This document shows, in pieces, positions 1 to 7,759 of a DNA stretch of 64,000 bases. The position numbers and the translations under genes were made by a program. The notes beneath the pieces are model-generated. The model saw only the letters and a program-made list of their open reading frames with translations. It was not told the origin of the DNA and searched no databases. Positions within the stretch are counted from its first letter, which is position 1, and the number at the start of each line of letters is the position of its first letter. The stretch is from JAICXG01 sp036494545. Lineage in GTDB: Bacteria; Verrucomicrobiota; Verrucomicrobiia; Chthoniobacterales; UBA10450. The stretch covers positions 134,457 to 198,456 of the forward strand of contig DASXOB010000005.1 of the NCBI GenBank assembly GCA_036494545.1, in the 5' to 3' direction.

Positions 1-1298
1 GCGGCGGAGTTATCAATAACTCTACCATCGAACAGAATCTGGGCGGCGTGGTCGGGCCCAGCTCTGAGTCTTATCTTATTTTCGACGGCTCCTCCACCTC
101 TGGGGTTCTCACTACCATTACGCAAAGCTTCTCCTTTACCGAGACTTCGAGCGCCAGCACTTCCAGCTTTGTTCTCGGTGATGCCTTTAACCCAAGCCTG
201 TTCGGCGACTCGGCCACAGCGGCAAATGCAACCTTCGACGTGAGCAATAACGGAATCATCTTTTCCAACACGAGCACGGCGGCAGAGGCCATATTTACTT
301 TGCATGGGACAACCGGTGACCTGCTGGGCGGCGTCGCTCAATTTCAGGATACGGCGACGGCCGGAAGCGCCATTTTCAATATCGAAGGTGCGACCAGCGC
401 CGGCGCGAACGGTCGCGGCGGGGTATTGTTTGAGACGAGTTCCACGGCCGAGAGTGCATCTATCGCGGCGAAGGGCGGCACGAATGGCGGCGCGGGCGGT
501 TACGTCACTTTCTCCGACAGCTCCTCCGGCGGAAGGGCGAGCATCACTGTGCTGGGTAACGCTACCCTGGACAACGTCGGGCATCATACCGTTCCGCCCC
601 TGGCGATTGGATCCCTCGCCGGGAGCGGCATTGTGTTGATCGGAAAAAATAGCCTCAAGGTGGGCACTAACTCGCACGACGCCGTCTTCTCCGGCACCAT
701 TCAGGACTCGGGCGGTGGTGGTGGTGGTATCACCAAGGTCGGCTCCGGGGCGTGGACGTTAGGCGGAGCGAATTCCTACCTGGGGGGAACGTTCGTTTCT
801 GATGGGACTCTCCTCGTTACCAATACCACAGGGTCGGCGACAGGGCCGGGCCCGGTGCAGGTGGGGAGTGGCACCCTGGGGGGATCGGGGATCATCGGAA
901 GCGCGCTGGTGCTGGGAGACAGCCAGCCGTCTAACGGGGTCGTGGCCCCGAGTGCGGGAGGAAATGCGCCGACTCATCTCACTGTTCTGGGGACGCTCAC
1001 CTTTCAGTTTGATGGCACCTATGTCTGCCAAATCGATCCAAAACAGCGAAGCGCAGACATGATCACCGCCAATGGTGTGCTCATCTCTCCCGGCGCGCTC
1101 TTCAACTTGAATTCCCCCACGAACGTGCGGCTACACACGGGGAGCGCCTTTACGATCATCGACAACACCGCGGCCACGGCGATCAGTGGAACGTTCAGCA
1201 ACCTGGCCGACGGCGCCTCGATCAGGCTGGGCAAAAATACCTATCTGGCCAGCTACGAGGGCGGTGATGGCAACGACCTGGTCCTGACCGCGCAATAG
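1..1298 (+). CDS. Autotransporter-associated beta-strand repeat protein, 5' truncated by window edge
   Basis: The frame is open back to base 3 and the first residues (GGVINNSTIEQN) match the VNNSGxxQN segment inside the paralogues at 59-64 kb, so only the C-terminal part is visible. The protein is Gly/Ser/Thr-rich with repeated FxxxSTAxxAxF modules, which are typical of secreted right-handed beta-helix proteins. A GxGxWTLxGxNxYxGGTxVxxGTLLV segment is the beta-strand repeat motif. The C-terminus, YEGGDGNDLVLTAQ, is a slightly diverged form of the YEGGDGNDLTLTVVP end of the other copies. No outer-membrane beta-barrel domain is visible, so classical type V self-export is not supported. It is probably an extracellular or surface structural protein. 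The family call is firm; the function is unknown. Confidence 0.8.
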   Translation, partial: GGVINNSTIEQNLGGVVGPSSESYLIFDGSSTSGVLTTITQSFSFTETSSASTSSFVLGDAFNPSLFGDSATAANATFDVSNNGIIFSNTSTAAEAIFTLHGTTGDLLGGVAQFQDTATAGSAIFNIEGATSAGANGRGGVLFETSSTAESASIAAKGGTNGGAGGYVTFSDSSSGGRASITVLGNATLDNVGHHTVPPLAIGSLAGSGIVLIGKNSLKVGTNSHDAVFSGTIQDSGGGGGGITKVGSGAWTLGGANSYLGGTFVSDGTLLVTNTTGSATGPGPVQVGSGTLGGSGIIGSALVLGDSQPSNGVVAPSAGGNAPTHLTVLGTLTFQFDGTYVCQIDPKQRSADMITANGVLISPGALFNLNSPTNVRLHTGSAFTIIDNTAATAISGTFSNLADGASIRLGKNTYLASYEGGDGNDLVLTAQ

Positions 1299-1396
1299 GT
1301 TGTCGGCTCGCCCGGCCTTTGGCGCGAGTTTCCCCTAAAGCGGGATCGGGGTGTCTTCGGTATGGTGGGAGCTTGCTATCGATATAATAAGATGTC

Positions 1397-1415
1397 AGTA
1401 GGCTTTGACCCCGAC
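1397..1415 (+). repeat. Inverted-repeat arm, partner at 2972-2990
   Basis: AGTAGGCTTTGACCCCGAC matches the reverse complement of 2972-2990 at 17 of 19 positions. The two arms flank the transposase remnant and the frameshifted secreted-protein gene. They may be REP-type ends or chance copies of a dispersed repeat. Confidence 0.45.
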
Positions 1416-1498
1416 CAGAACTTTTTAGATGCGCAGCCAATGGGGTCTGATCTTCACATTTGACATTGCGGCGCGGAGGACGTGAAGCTCTCGCTGTT

Positions 1499-1600
1499 AT
1501 GGCGAGGCCTTTGCGGGTGGAGTTTGAAGGGGCGCTCTATCATTTGGTGAGGCTGACGCTGGTGGCGGGTTCGTGGTGTTATCGCCACGGTTCTCAATAG
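1499..1600 (+). pseudogene. 5' fragment of a REP-associated tyrosine transposase (Y1/IS200-like)
   Basis: Translating from the ATG at 1499 gives MARPLRVEFEGALYHLV, which closely resembles the conserved start of REP-associated transposases (MARPLRxExxGAxYHV). The frame then runs out of similarity and stops at about 1600, with no catalytic HUH or Tyr region. Upstream, TGGGGTCTGATCTTCACATT at about 1440-1459 resembles the leader often found before these genes. I read this as a dead remnant. The short length limits certainty, but the N-terminal motif is distinctive. Confidence 0.6.
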
Positions 1601-1765
1601 CTATTGGATAGTTGGCTTTTTCGAGCGGGACTTGGGCAACAGCGCTTTAGAGACAAAGCTCGGTTAATCTTCGGTCGACGATAGCAATCGTTCGGGCTTT
1701 CTGATCGCAATGGCGCCACGGCGCGCGGCGTTGACAGCTTGCTTTGGAAATGGGGCAATAAGCTC

Positions 1766-2945
1766 ATGCGCGAGAAAATATCTGTGAAAATTGGACTGGC
1801 GATTTTGGCATTGGCGGTTTGCGGTGCGGTCATGGCGCAGGAAGCAGACCAAGGACGTGGTCAAACCGGAGCAGATGCAGAGGCGGCGCAGATCACCTTT
1901 GGGAGCAACTTCGTCGCGGATCCCTGTCAGACGTGCAAATACAACTCAGAACCGAGCGGTTTCTTTGTCTGGGGACGGGATAACTGCACTTCACCCGGAG
2001 ACATCCAGTCAGTGGCGGTGCCGTTTATTGCCGCGGCGAATGGCATTCCCAATCGCATCTTGACTTCGATTATCCTGAACAATCCGACCGAGTGCCCGAC
2101 CAACACCGTAACTCTGGGCCTCTACACCGATACTTGTGGAGATGGCCCGGGCACGTTGCTGGCACAGGCGAACGCGACCGTGGCTGACGCGGCATGTGAA
2201 CTGACTAGCGCAAAGCTGGCTGGCGCACCTGCTTTGAGCGAAGGAACCAAGTATTGGATTACTGCGACCACCACAGCCGCACAAACCGGTCTCGACTCGA
2301 GGTGGTATGCCTCCAACAATGCGCGCTACTCTTTTGATCTTGGCGCCGGCTGGCAGGCCTCCAATGGCACGACGCCCGCATTCGCGATCCAAGGTCCCGG
2401 GACGATCTCACGCAGGGCAGCGACTGCGGCGGCTCATCCGGCTTTTGGCGGGAACTTATTCGTCGATCCCTGCACCGGCTGCAACTACAATCCCAATACC
2501 GCGGGTCTCGATGTCCGCGGCCCGGAGAATTGCACCTGGCCGGGGCAAACGGCATCGCTTGCCGTGCCCTTCGTTGCGCAAAGGACCGGTGCTCCACAAC
2601 GGATTTCGGCTGCGATAATCCTCCAAAAACCCCACCATTTGCCCCTATAACAAAGTCACACTAAGTCTCTATACGGATAACGACTGCAACGGCACTCCCG
2701 GCACGCCGTTAGTGTCCGCGCAGGCAACGGTGCCGCAGGGATCGTGCGAGTTAGCGGTAGCCAAACTTCATAACTCGCCACAGTTGACCAAAGGCGTTAG
2801 GTATTGGGTAACGGCAACGACAACCCCAGTCCAAGCGCGCCTAGATGCTAGGTGGTATGTTTCGAACAATGGCCTGTTTGCATCAGACCTCGGTATTGGG
2901 TGGGATCAAGGTAGCTCTCCCACCCCGGCTTTCTTGGTGGAATGA
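1766..2945 (+). pseudogene. Secreted two-repeat Cys-containing protein, frameshifted
   Basis: Starting at the ATG at 1766 gives a clear signal peptide (MREKISVKIGLAILALAV..., cleavage near VMAQ). Two homologous units of about 150 residues follow, each beginning FGxNxxxDPCxxCxYN and containing a VxLxLYTDxC segment and a YWxTATTTxxQxxLDxRWYxSNN segment. The first unit is complete (to about 2400). The second breaks at about 2625-2633, where the frame ends early at 2650, and resumes one frame over to 2945. Removing one base from the A5C4 run at 2625-2633 restores the second unit fully. The function is unknown; the paired Cys suggest an extracytoplasmic fold. The gene is either a recent pseudogene or carries a base-calling error. 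Confidence 0.7.
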
Positions 2946-2971
2946 TTCCAAAACTTTATCAGGGAAATCTA

Positions 2972-2990
2972 GTCGGGGTCAGAGCTTACT
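2972..2990 (-). repeat. Inverted-repeat arm, partner at 1397-1415
   Basis: The minus strand reads AGTAAGCTCTGACCCCGAC, differing from 1397-1415 at two positions. It lies just downstream of the frameshifted secreted-protein gene. The rest of the 2946-3277 gap before lipA holds nothing else I can identify. Confidence 0.45.
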
Positions 2991-3277
2991 ATCGATAGGG
3001 GCGGAGAGCTAGAAGCCGACTAACTCGTGTCTCCTTTAATGGTGCGCTGTAACTCCACAGAGTCCGAGATCCTGAGCTTCGGCATCGACTTCCGGTTTCG
3101 GTGGTTGATCGGCCAGGTTCCAAATTCCGGGCCATTCGTCAACGAGCGCAAGAGCAAGGTTGGTCTTGGGAAACACAAAATCGGTGGTTGAAGACGTGTG
3201 CCCGCGGAATTTGTCGAAGCGAACTTTTCGGTGTCAGCGGAGTTGCTTTCGGGCGGTTAAAATCTAAGACTGAGGCG

Positions 3278-4165
3278 ATGTCGTGCGCGAAAATTGATCC
3301 TGCCTTGCACCAGGCGCAGAAGCCGCCCTGGATCAAGGTGCGACTGCCGTCGAATCCGGTTTTCTTTTCGACCAAGGCGCTCATCTCCGACCTGCGTCTG
3401 CACACCGTGTGCGAAAGCGCGCAATGCCCGAATCGCTGGGAATGCTGGAGCCAGGGGACGGCGACGATGATGATCGCAGGGGAACGCTGCACGCGGGCCT
3501 GCGGTTTTTGCGCGGTCTCGACGGCAAAGCCGTTCCCGCTGGAAGAGGACGAACCTCAGCGTGTCGCGGAAGCCGTGCGGCGGTTGAAGTTAAAACACGT
3601 CGTCATCACCGCCGTGGCGCGGGACGATTTGAAAGATGGCGGCGCGGAACATTTCGCGCGCACGATTCGCGCGATCCGAGAAATGGATCCGTCGATTATC
3701 ATCGAAGTGCTGGTGCCCGATTTTCACGCCCAGGATTGGTGCATCCAGCTCGTGCTTGACGCCGGGCCGGAGATTTTCAATCACAACCTGGAGACGGTGG
3801 AAAGACTTACACCGGTGGTGCGCTCGCGCGCCAAATATCGCACATCGCTTGAAGTGCTGCGGCGGGCCAAGGAGTTGTCGCCCAAGGTGGTGACGAAGAG
3901 CGGCGTCATGCTTGGGTTGGGGGAGACGGAGACGGAACTGTTCCAGGCGATGGATGACTTGCGCGAAGTCGGCTGCCAGGTCCTGACCATGGGTCAGTAT
4001 CTTCGTCCCACGCCGACTCATCTCCCGGTGGTAAGCTATGTCGCGCCGGAGCAGTTCGATCTTTACGGCGACATCGCGCGCCGCAAAGGTTTCGAGCATG
4101 TCGCTTCCGGTCCGCTCGTGCGCAGCTCGTACCACGCGGCGGACTTTAATCCGGTCGTCCGCTAG
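3278..4165 (+). CDS. lipA: Lipoyl synthase
   Basis: Radical-SAM enzyme that inserts two sulfurs into octanoyl groups on lipoyl domains (pyruvate and 2-oxoglutarate dehydrogenases, glycine cleavage). Both cluster motifs are visible: CESAQCPNRWEC for the auxiliary 4Fe-4S cluster and CTRACGFC (CxxxCxxC) for the SAM cluster. VRSSYHA near the end is the conserved C-terminal serine ligand region. The frame is open further upstream to a GTG at 3101, but family similarity begins only near residue 15 from the ATG at 3278, and 295 residues is the usual LipA length. A glycosyltransferase follows after 2 bases, probably cotranscribed. No lipB is in the window. Confidence 0.95.
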   Translation: MSCAKIDPALHQAQKPPWIKVRLPSNPVFFSTKALISDLRLHTVCESAQCPNRWECWSQGTATMMIAGERCTRACGFCAVSTAKPFPLEEDEPQRVAEAVRRLKLKHVVITAVARDDLKDGGAEHFARTIRAIREMDPSIIIEVLVPDFHAQDWCIQLVLDAGPEIFNHNLETVERLTPVVRSRAKYRTSLEVLRRAKELSPKVVTKSGVMLGLGETETELFQAMDDLREVGCQVLTMGQYLRPTPTHLPVVSYVAPEQFDLYGDIARRKGFEHVASGPLVRSSYHAADFNPVVR

Positions 4166-4167
4166 CG

Positions 4168-4875
4168 ATGGAAAGCGGAGCGCCGAGACCAGGCCGTCCG
4201 CTAGATCGCAGCAACGTCGCCGCCATTATTCCAGCCTACTGCGAAGCGATCCATGTGCGCGAGGTGGCGGAGCGCGCGCGGGCGCAATTGGATCACGTGG
4301 TGGTGATCGACGACGGCTCCAACGACGCGACAGCCGCGCAGGCGAAAGAGAGCGGAGCGGAAGTGATCGTTCACCCGCAGAATTGCGGGAAAGGGGAGGC
4401 GATCAAAACCGGTTTACGTTATTGGCTGAGCAAACCCGAGATCGAGTTCATTGTCCTGCTCGATGCGGATGGACAGCATCTGCCGGAAGAGATCGGGCGT
4501 TTCCTCGCCGCGGCCGCCACGAGAGACGCAGGACTTTTTGTCGGCACGCGGATGAGCGATGTGCGGTCGATGCCGCTCGTCAGGCGAGTCGTCAATGGCT
4601 ACATGAGTCGCCGCATCAGCCGGCTCTGTCAGCAGGAGATACCCGACACCCAATGCGGCTATCGCATGATTCATCGCGATGTCGCGCCGTACGTCCTCGA
4701 TGGCACGAGCCGGTTCGACTATGAGACGGAAATGCTGATTATCGTGAGCCGCAAAGGTTGCCGGATCGCTTCCGTGCCAATTAGCACGATCTACTCAGAT
4801 GAGGTCAGCAGCATCCATCCGGTGCGGGATACGATCCGCTTCCTGAAGTTGATGCGGCGCTACGAACGAGCGTAA
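4168..4875 (+). CDS. Family 2 glycosyltransferase (dolichyl-phosphate mannose synthase-like)
   Basis: 235-residue GT-A fold protein. AAIIPAYCEA, VVVIDDGSNDAT and LLDADGQH are the N-terminal nucleotide-sugar and DxD metal-binding motifs of GT2. A TQCGYRMIHRDV segment matches the QDTxCGxR region of polyprenyl-phosphate sugar transferases. There is no C-terminal membrane domain, so it resembles soluble DPM1-type enzymes acting on a lipid-phosphate acceptor. It starts 2 bases after lipA and ends just before a strong terminator, so the two genes probably form one transcript. The family is clear; donor and acceptor cannot be read from the sequence. Confidence 0.85.
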   Translation: MESGAPRPGRPLDRSNVAAIIPAYCEAIHVREVAERARAQLDHVVVIDDGSNDATAAQAKESGAEVIVHPQNCGKGEAIKTGLRYWLSKPEIEFIVLLDADGQHLPEEIGRFLAAAATRDAGLFVGTRMSDVRSMPLVRRVVNGYMSRRISRLCQQEIPDTQCGYRMIHRDVAPYVLDGTSRFDYETEMLIIVSRKGCRIASVPISTIYSDEVSSIHPVRDTIRFLKLMRRYERA

Positions 4876-4925
4876 CGAGAATGATCGCCCAGGATGATCG
4901 TGAGCCTGCGCGCAAGAGTTAGCAA

Positions 4926-4967
4926 AAAGAAGCGGCCGCTCCGTTCGCAGAGCGGCCTCTTGTTTTT
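4926..4967 (+). terminator. Rho-independent terminator after the lipA-GT2 pair
   Basis: GGCCGCTC (4934-4941) pairs perfectly with GAGCGGCC (4950-4957) across an 8-base loop. The stem is extended by flanking AAGA/TCTT and followed by TTGTTTTT. The A-rich left flank means it could also serve the minus-strand gene ending at 5003. Confidence 0.8.
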
Positions 4968-5002
4968 CCTTTTGGCTCTCAGTGTTCCCGACGAGAAAAG
5001 AC

Positions 5003-5989
5003 CTAGGTCGACTCCACCAGGCCGAGAGACTCGACCGTGGGCTCATCGACTGCCGAAGTCACTTCCAGATCATGATCAGACTGGTAGGCGCCGATGGCGT
5101 CACGAGTCTGCGGACCAAGTTGTCCGTCGACTTCGCCCGTATAATAGCCTTCGTCCTGTAACTGTGTCTGGACGTTAACGATAACCTCGTCCGGCGGCAG
5201 GTTATTATAACTGTAGATGGGCCCGTCATACACATAGGCAGAGAACCCCGGGTCATACCCCCAGGCTGGATACCAATAGCCCGCATCCCAGTAGTAATAG
5301 CCACCACCGAGCACGACCACGCGGTCATAATGGGCGCCATACCAGGCACGATCATGGTAAACGGCGTGATAGTTATGGAAAACCTCGCGATAGGGACGGA
5401 CGTGGTAGTTAGCGTGCGAAGCGTGCGCAAAAGCGCGGCCATTCCTGGCCCCGTTGAAATGGGCCGCGTGCTCGCCGGCAAAGTTGTGATTAGCTGCATG
5501 GCCAGGCAGATTCCGATTAGCCTGCGCGCCATTTCGTGCCATGGGATTCGAGTTAGCCTTGCCACCTTTTTGGGTCATCGGGTTGCCTTTGGCGCCCTCT
5601 GAATGACCATTTTGCGTAAGCGGATTATTCGATTGGCTGTGGGCCTGGCCGCCTCGACGTGAAAGCGGGTTAGAGCTGCTCGTGCCTTTGGTCGCCGCCT
5701 CGGAATTGTGTGAGCCGCCGGTCGAGTGATGACTCATGGGATTGTTACCCGACATTTCGGAATGACTGCTCCCGGTTCGCTGGCCATTCATATGGTTTCC
5801 CGGGTGACCTGTGGTTTGGTGCCCGCCACCGGAAGAGCCCGGCATGTGGATGCCGCCGGCTCCAGGCTTGTTACCGCCGCCGTGCGTGACTGCTGGCGCG
5901 GAATGGCCGCCAGAGTTTTTCTTCTTGTTATCCGCCCGCACACCAGAAATGAAGGCAAGGAGAACCAGCAAACAGAGGATTTTTTTCAT
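5003..5989 (-). CDS. Secreted His/Gly/Asn-rich protein with C-terminal peptidoglycan-binding domain
   Basis: The ATG at 5989 gives MKKILCLLVLLAFISGVRA, a clean signal peptide; the in-frame codon 30 bases upstream adds only a charged tail. Residues about 25-170 are low complexity (His, Gly, Asn, Ser) with recurring NPM/NPL units. A Tyr/Trp-rich segment follows (HYDRVVVLGGGYYYWDAGYW). The last about 65 residues form a PG_binding_1-like three-helix domain (VQTQLQDEGYYTGEVDGQLG, then TRDAIGAYQ). It probably anchors to the cell wall in the periplasm. Its exact role is unknown. It is convergent with the lipA-GT2 pair. Confidence 0.7.
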   Translation of the reverse strand: MKKILCLLVLLAFISGVRADNKKKNSGGHSAPAVTHGGGNKPGAGGIHMPGSSGGGHQTTGHPGNHMNGQRTGSSHSEMSGNNPMSHHSTGGSHNSEAATKGTSSSNPLSRRGGQAHSQSNNPLTQNGHSEGAKGNPMTQKGGKANSNPMARNGAQANRNLPGHAANHNFAGEHAAHFNGARNGRAFAHASHANYHVRPYREVFHNYHAVYHDRAWYGAHYDRVVVLGGGYYYWDAGYWYPAWGYDPGFSAYVYDGPIYSYNNLPPDEVIVNVQTQLQDEGYYTGEVDGQLGPQTRDAIGAYQSDHDLEVTSAVDEPTVESLGLVEST

Positions 5990-6122
5990 AAGTTGGGTTG
6001 ATCGGCCCGAGTGGAACAAAACCGGCGGAGATTGACAAGAAAATTTTGAAGCAAGCCCAACCTTTCTTCGTTAGGCCATTTTTTTGTTTGACATTATTCC
6101 TGCGAAACGGCGGAATGCGTTC

Positions 6123-7523
6123 ATGAATCGTCGTTGGATTGCGGTAGCAATCATCGCTGTGGCGGTCATTGGGATCGCGAACATCATTATTCTCCTCGTC
6201 CTGGTGCCACGTTGGTCGAAAGCGGCCAATAACTCACCTTCTTCTCCGCCGGCGGTCGCTCAGACGGCCGCGCAGGCGCCACCCGCTGCCGTCGCGCCAC
6301 CGGCCGTCGCTGTGCCAGCCGTTGCGCCGGTAGCCGCTGCGCCGGTAGCCGCTCAACCAGTCAATGCGACGGTAGCGACAACCCAGCCAGCTGCGGTCGT
6401 CAGGCATCATCCTACTCCGCCGCCAGTGCAGGCCGGCCTGCATCTCGAACGCCAGGTGTTGACACCGAGCGGCAGCTTGCGCATCCGCTATTTGCGCGAT
6501 CGCGCCGCGGGCACGCGCGAAATTGCCGTCCAGGACGCGCACAACCCGGCCAACGAAATGGTCCTGACGCAATACAAGCGCAACGCGTGGGTGGTTGTTT
6601 CGCCTAACGACGACTGGATCGTTCTCGAGAGACGCGACAAGGGAGAAGAGAGCACGGTGCAACTGTTTCATCGCGTCAGTACCTCACCTTTGAAGTATGA
6701 AGTGCCGCAGGAGCTGCAGGCCCGCGGCGCCAACTTGCGCGATCAGATCTGGCAGAGTTACCTCTCCGACACGCAACAAGATCCGAATATCGATCCGCGT
6801 CGGGTGACGATCGATGCCACCGCCTGGGATCCGGCTTCGCAAACGATCACGCTCGCGGTTTCCCCTTTGCCGACCAAGGACGACCGGCAGGTGCCGATGG
6901 CCTGGACATGCCTTTACGACGTGAAAACCAAACAGGTTGAGCCGTTGCCTCAGGAGGCGGCGGAAGGTCCGGCGGAAGCGAGCGCGCCTAACGAAACCGC
7001 GTCCGCGGCGGATAACGCGCAGAACGCGCCTAACGAGTCGCAGGAAGGCCAGGAGGAAACGGCGCAAAACGGCGACAGCCAGGCAACGCCGGCTGCTGAT
7101 ACGCAGGACCTGGAAGGTGAGAAATTCCCTGCCACGCGAGAAGAGGAGATCACGATCGAGAACGCCAACGAACTGGATTTGTCTGACATTCGTTATGCCA
7201 TCTTCGAGATGTATGCACGGCATGACGCCGAGATGCATGACGCCAAGATGAAGAAGGAGTTCGAGAAAATGCCGTGGTATCAGCCGAAAGCAGGCTTTTC
7301 TTTCGATGACGCGGAAGTCGAATTTTCCAGCATCGAAAAACATAACCTCGAGGTTCTGCGCCGGGTACGGGATGCCAAGACCGCGAAGATGGCCGAGGCG
7401 CACCGGCCGCAACGTAAGGCGATTAAGGGCGAGCCGGTGCAGGAAGACAACGATGGGCAGCGCTTCATCCGCGGTGTTTTGCAGGGCGTCTCGGATGCCT
7501 TGAATAATGGAGGCAATCCATAG
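6123..7523 (+). CDS. Membrane-anchored Ala/Pro-rich protein of unknown function
   Basis: The ATG at 6123 begins MNRRWIAVAIIAVAVIGIAN followed by further hydrophobic residues, a single N-terminal membrane anchor. An Ala/Pro/Val-rich linker (residues about 35-100) leads to a globular region that resembles a lipoprotein-like sensor domain (SLRIRYLRDRAAGTREIAVQ). An Ala/Glu/Gln-rich linker and a charged helical C-terminus follow. Two GCCTAACGA copies (6986, 7028) fall in the second linker and each encodes A-P-N-E; a third (6602) encodes P-N-D. I do not recognise the family. The next gene follows directly and may be cotranscribed. Confidence 0.6.
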   Translation: MNRRWIAVAIIAVAVIGIANIIILLVLVPRWSKAANNSPSSPPAVAQTAAQAPPAAVAPPAVAVPAVAPVAAAPVAAQPVNATVATTQPAAVVRHHPTPPPVQAGLHLERQVLTPSGSLRIRYLRDRAAGTREIAVQDAHNPANEMVLTQYKRNAWVVVSPNDDWIVLERRDKGEESTVQLFHRVSTSPLKYEVPQELQARGANLRDQIWQSYLSDTQQDPNIDPRRVTIDATAWDPASQTITLAVSPLPTKDDRQVPMAWTCLYDVKTKQVEPLPQEAAEGPAEASAPNETASAADNAQNAPNESQEGQEETAQNGDSQATPAADTQDLEGEKFPATREEEITIENANELDLSDIRYAIFEMYARHDAEMHDAKMKKEFEKMPWYQPKAGFSFDDAEVEFSSIEKHNLEVLRRVRDAKTAKMAEAHRPQRKAIKGEPVQEDNDGQRFIRGVLQGVSDALNNGGNP

Positions 7524-7759
7524 CGCGCCGGAATCGAGCGAGGATCGCGGGGAGCGATTCCAGAGCAATTCTTGAAAAGCTTCGGCAACCCGGGATCGAA
7601 ACCAGCGCGCTGATCGGCATTTGGCGCGGGCGCGACCAGACGGGTCACGCGTGGCCGGTAACCTTTTACCAGCTTCTAGGTGAGCGAATCCTGAAGCGAG
7701 GAGAACCGCTGCTGGCCTACGACATTGTCAGGCAGGGTCTGCAGGAATTTGAAGGTAAT

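Larger units (their letters stand above)
1299..1765. other. Intergenic region with mobile-element debris
   Basis: About 470 bases with no intact gene. It holds a GACCCCGAC-containing segment (1397-1415) that recurs inverted at 2972-2990, and a truncated transposase start at 1499 (both listed separately). The remainder, up to the secreted-protein start at 1766, shows nothing recognisable. Confidence 0.5.

Noticed and set aside
6684..7568. 294-codon minus-strand frame
   Set aside because: Arg/Leu-rich shadow of the plus-strand membrane-anchored protein, with no leader or motif.
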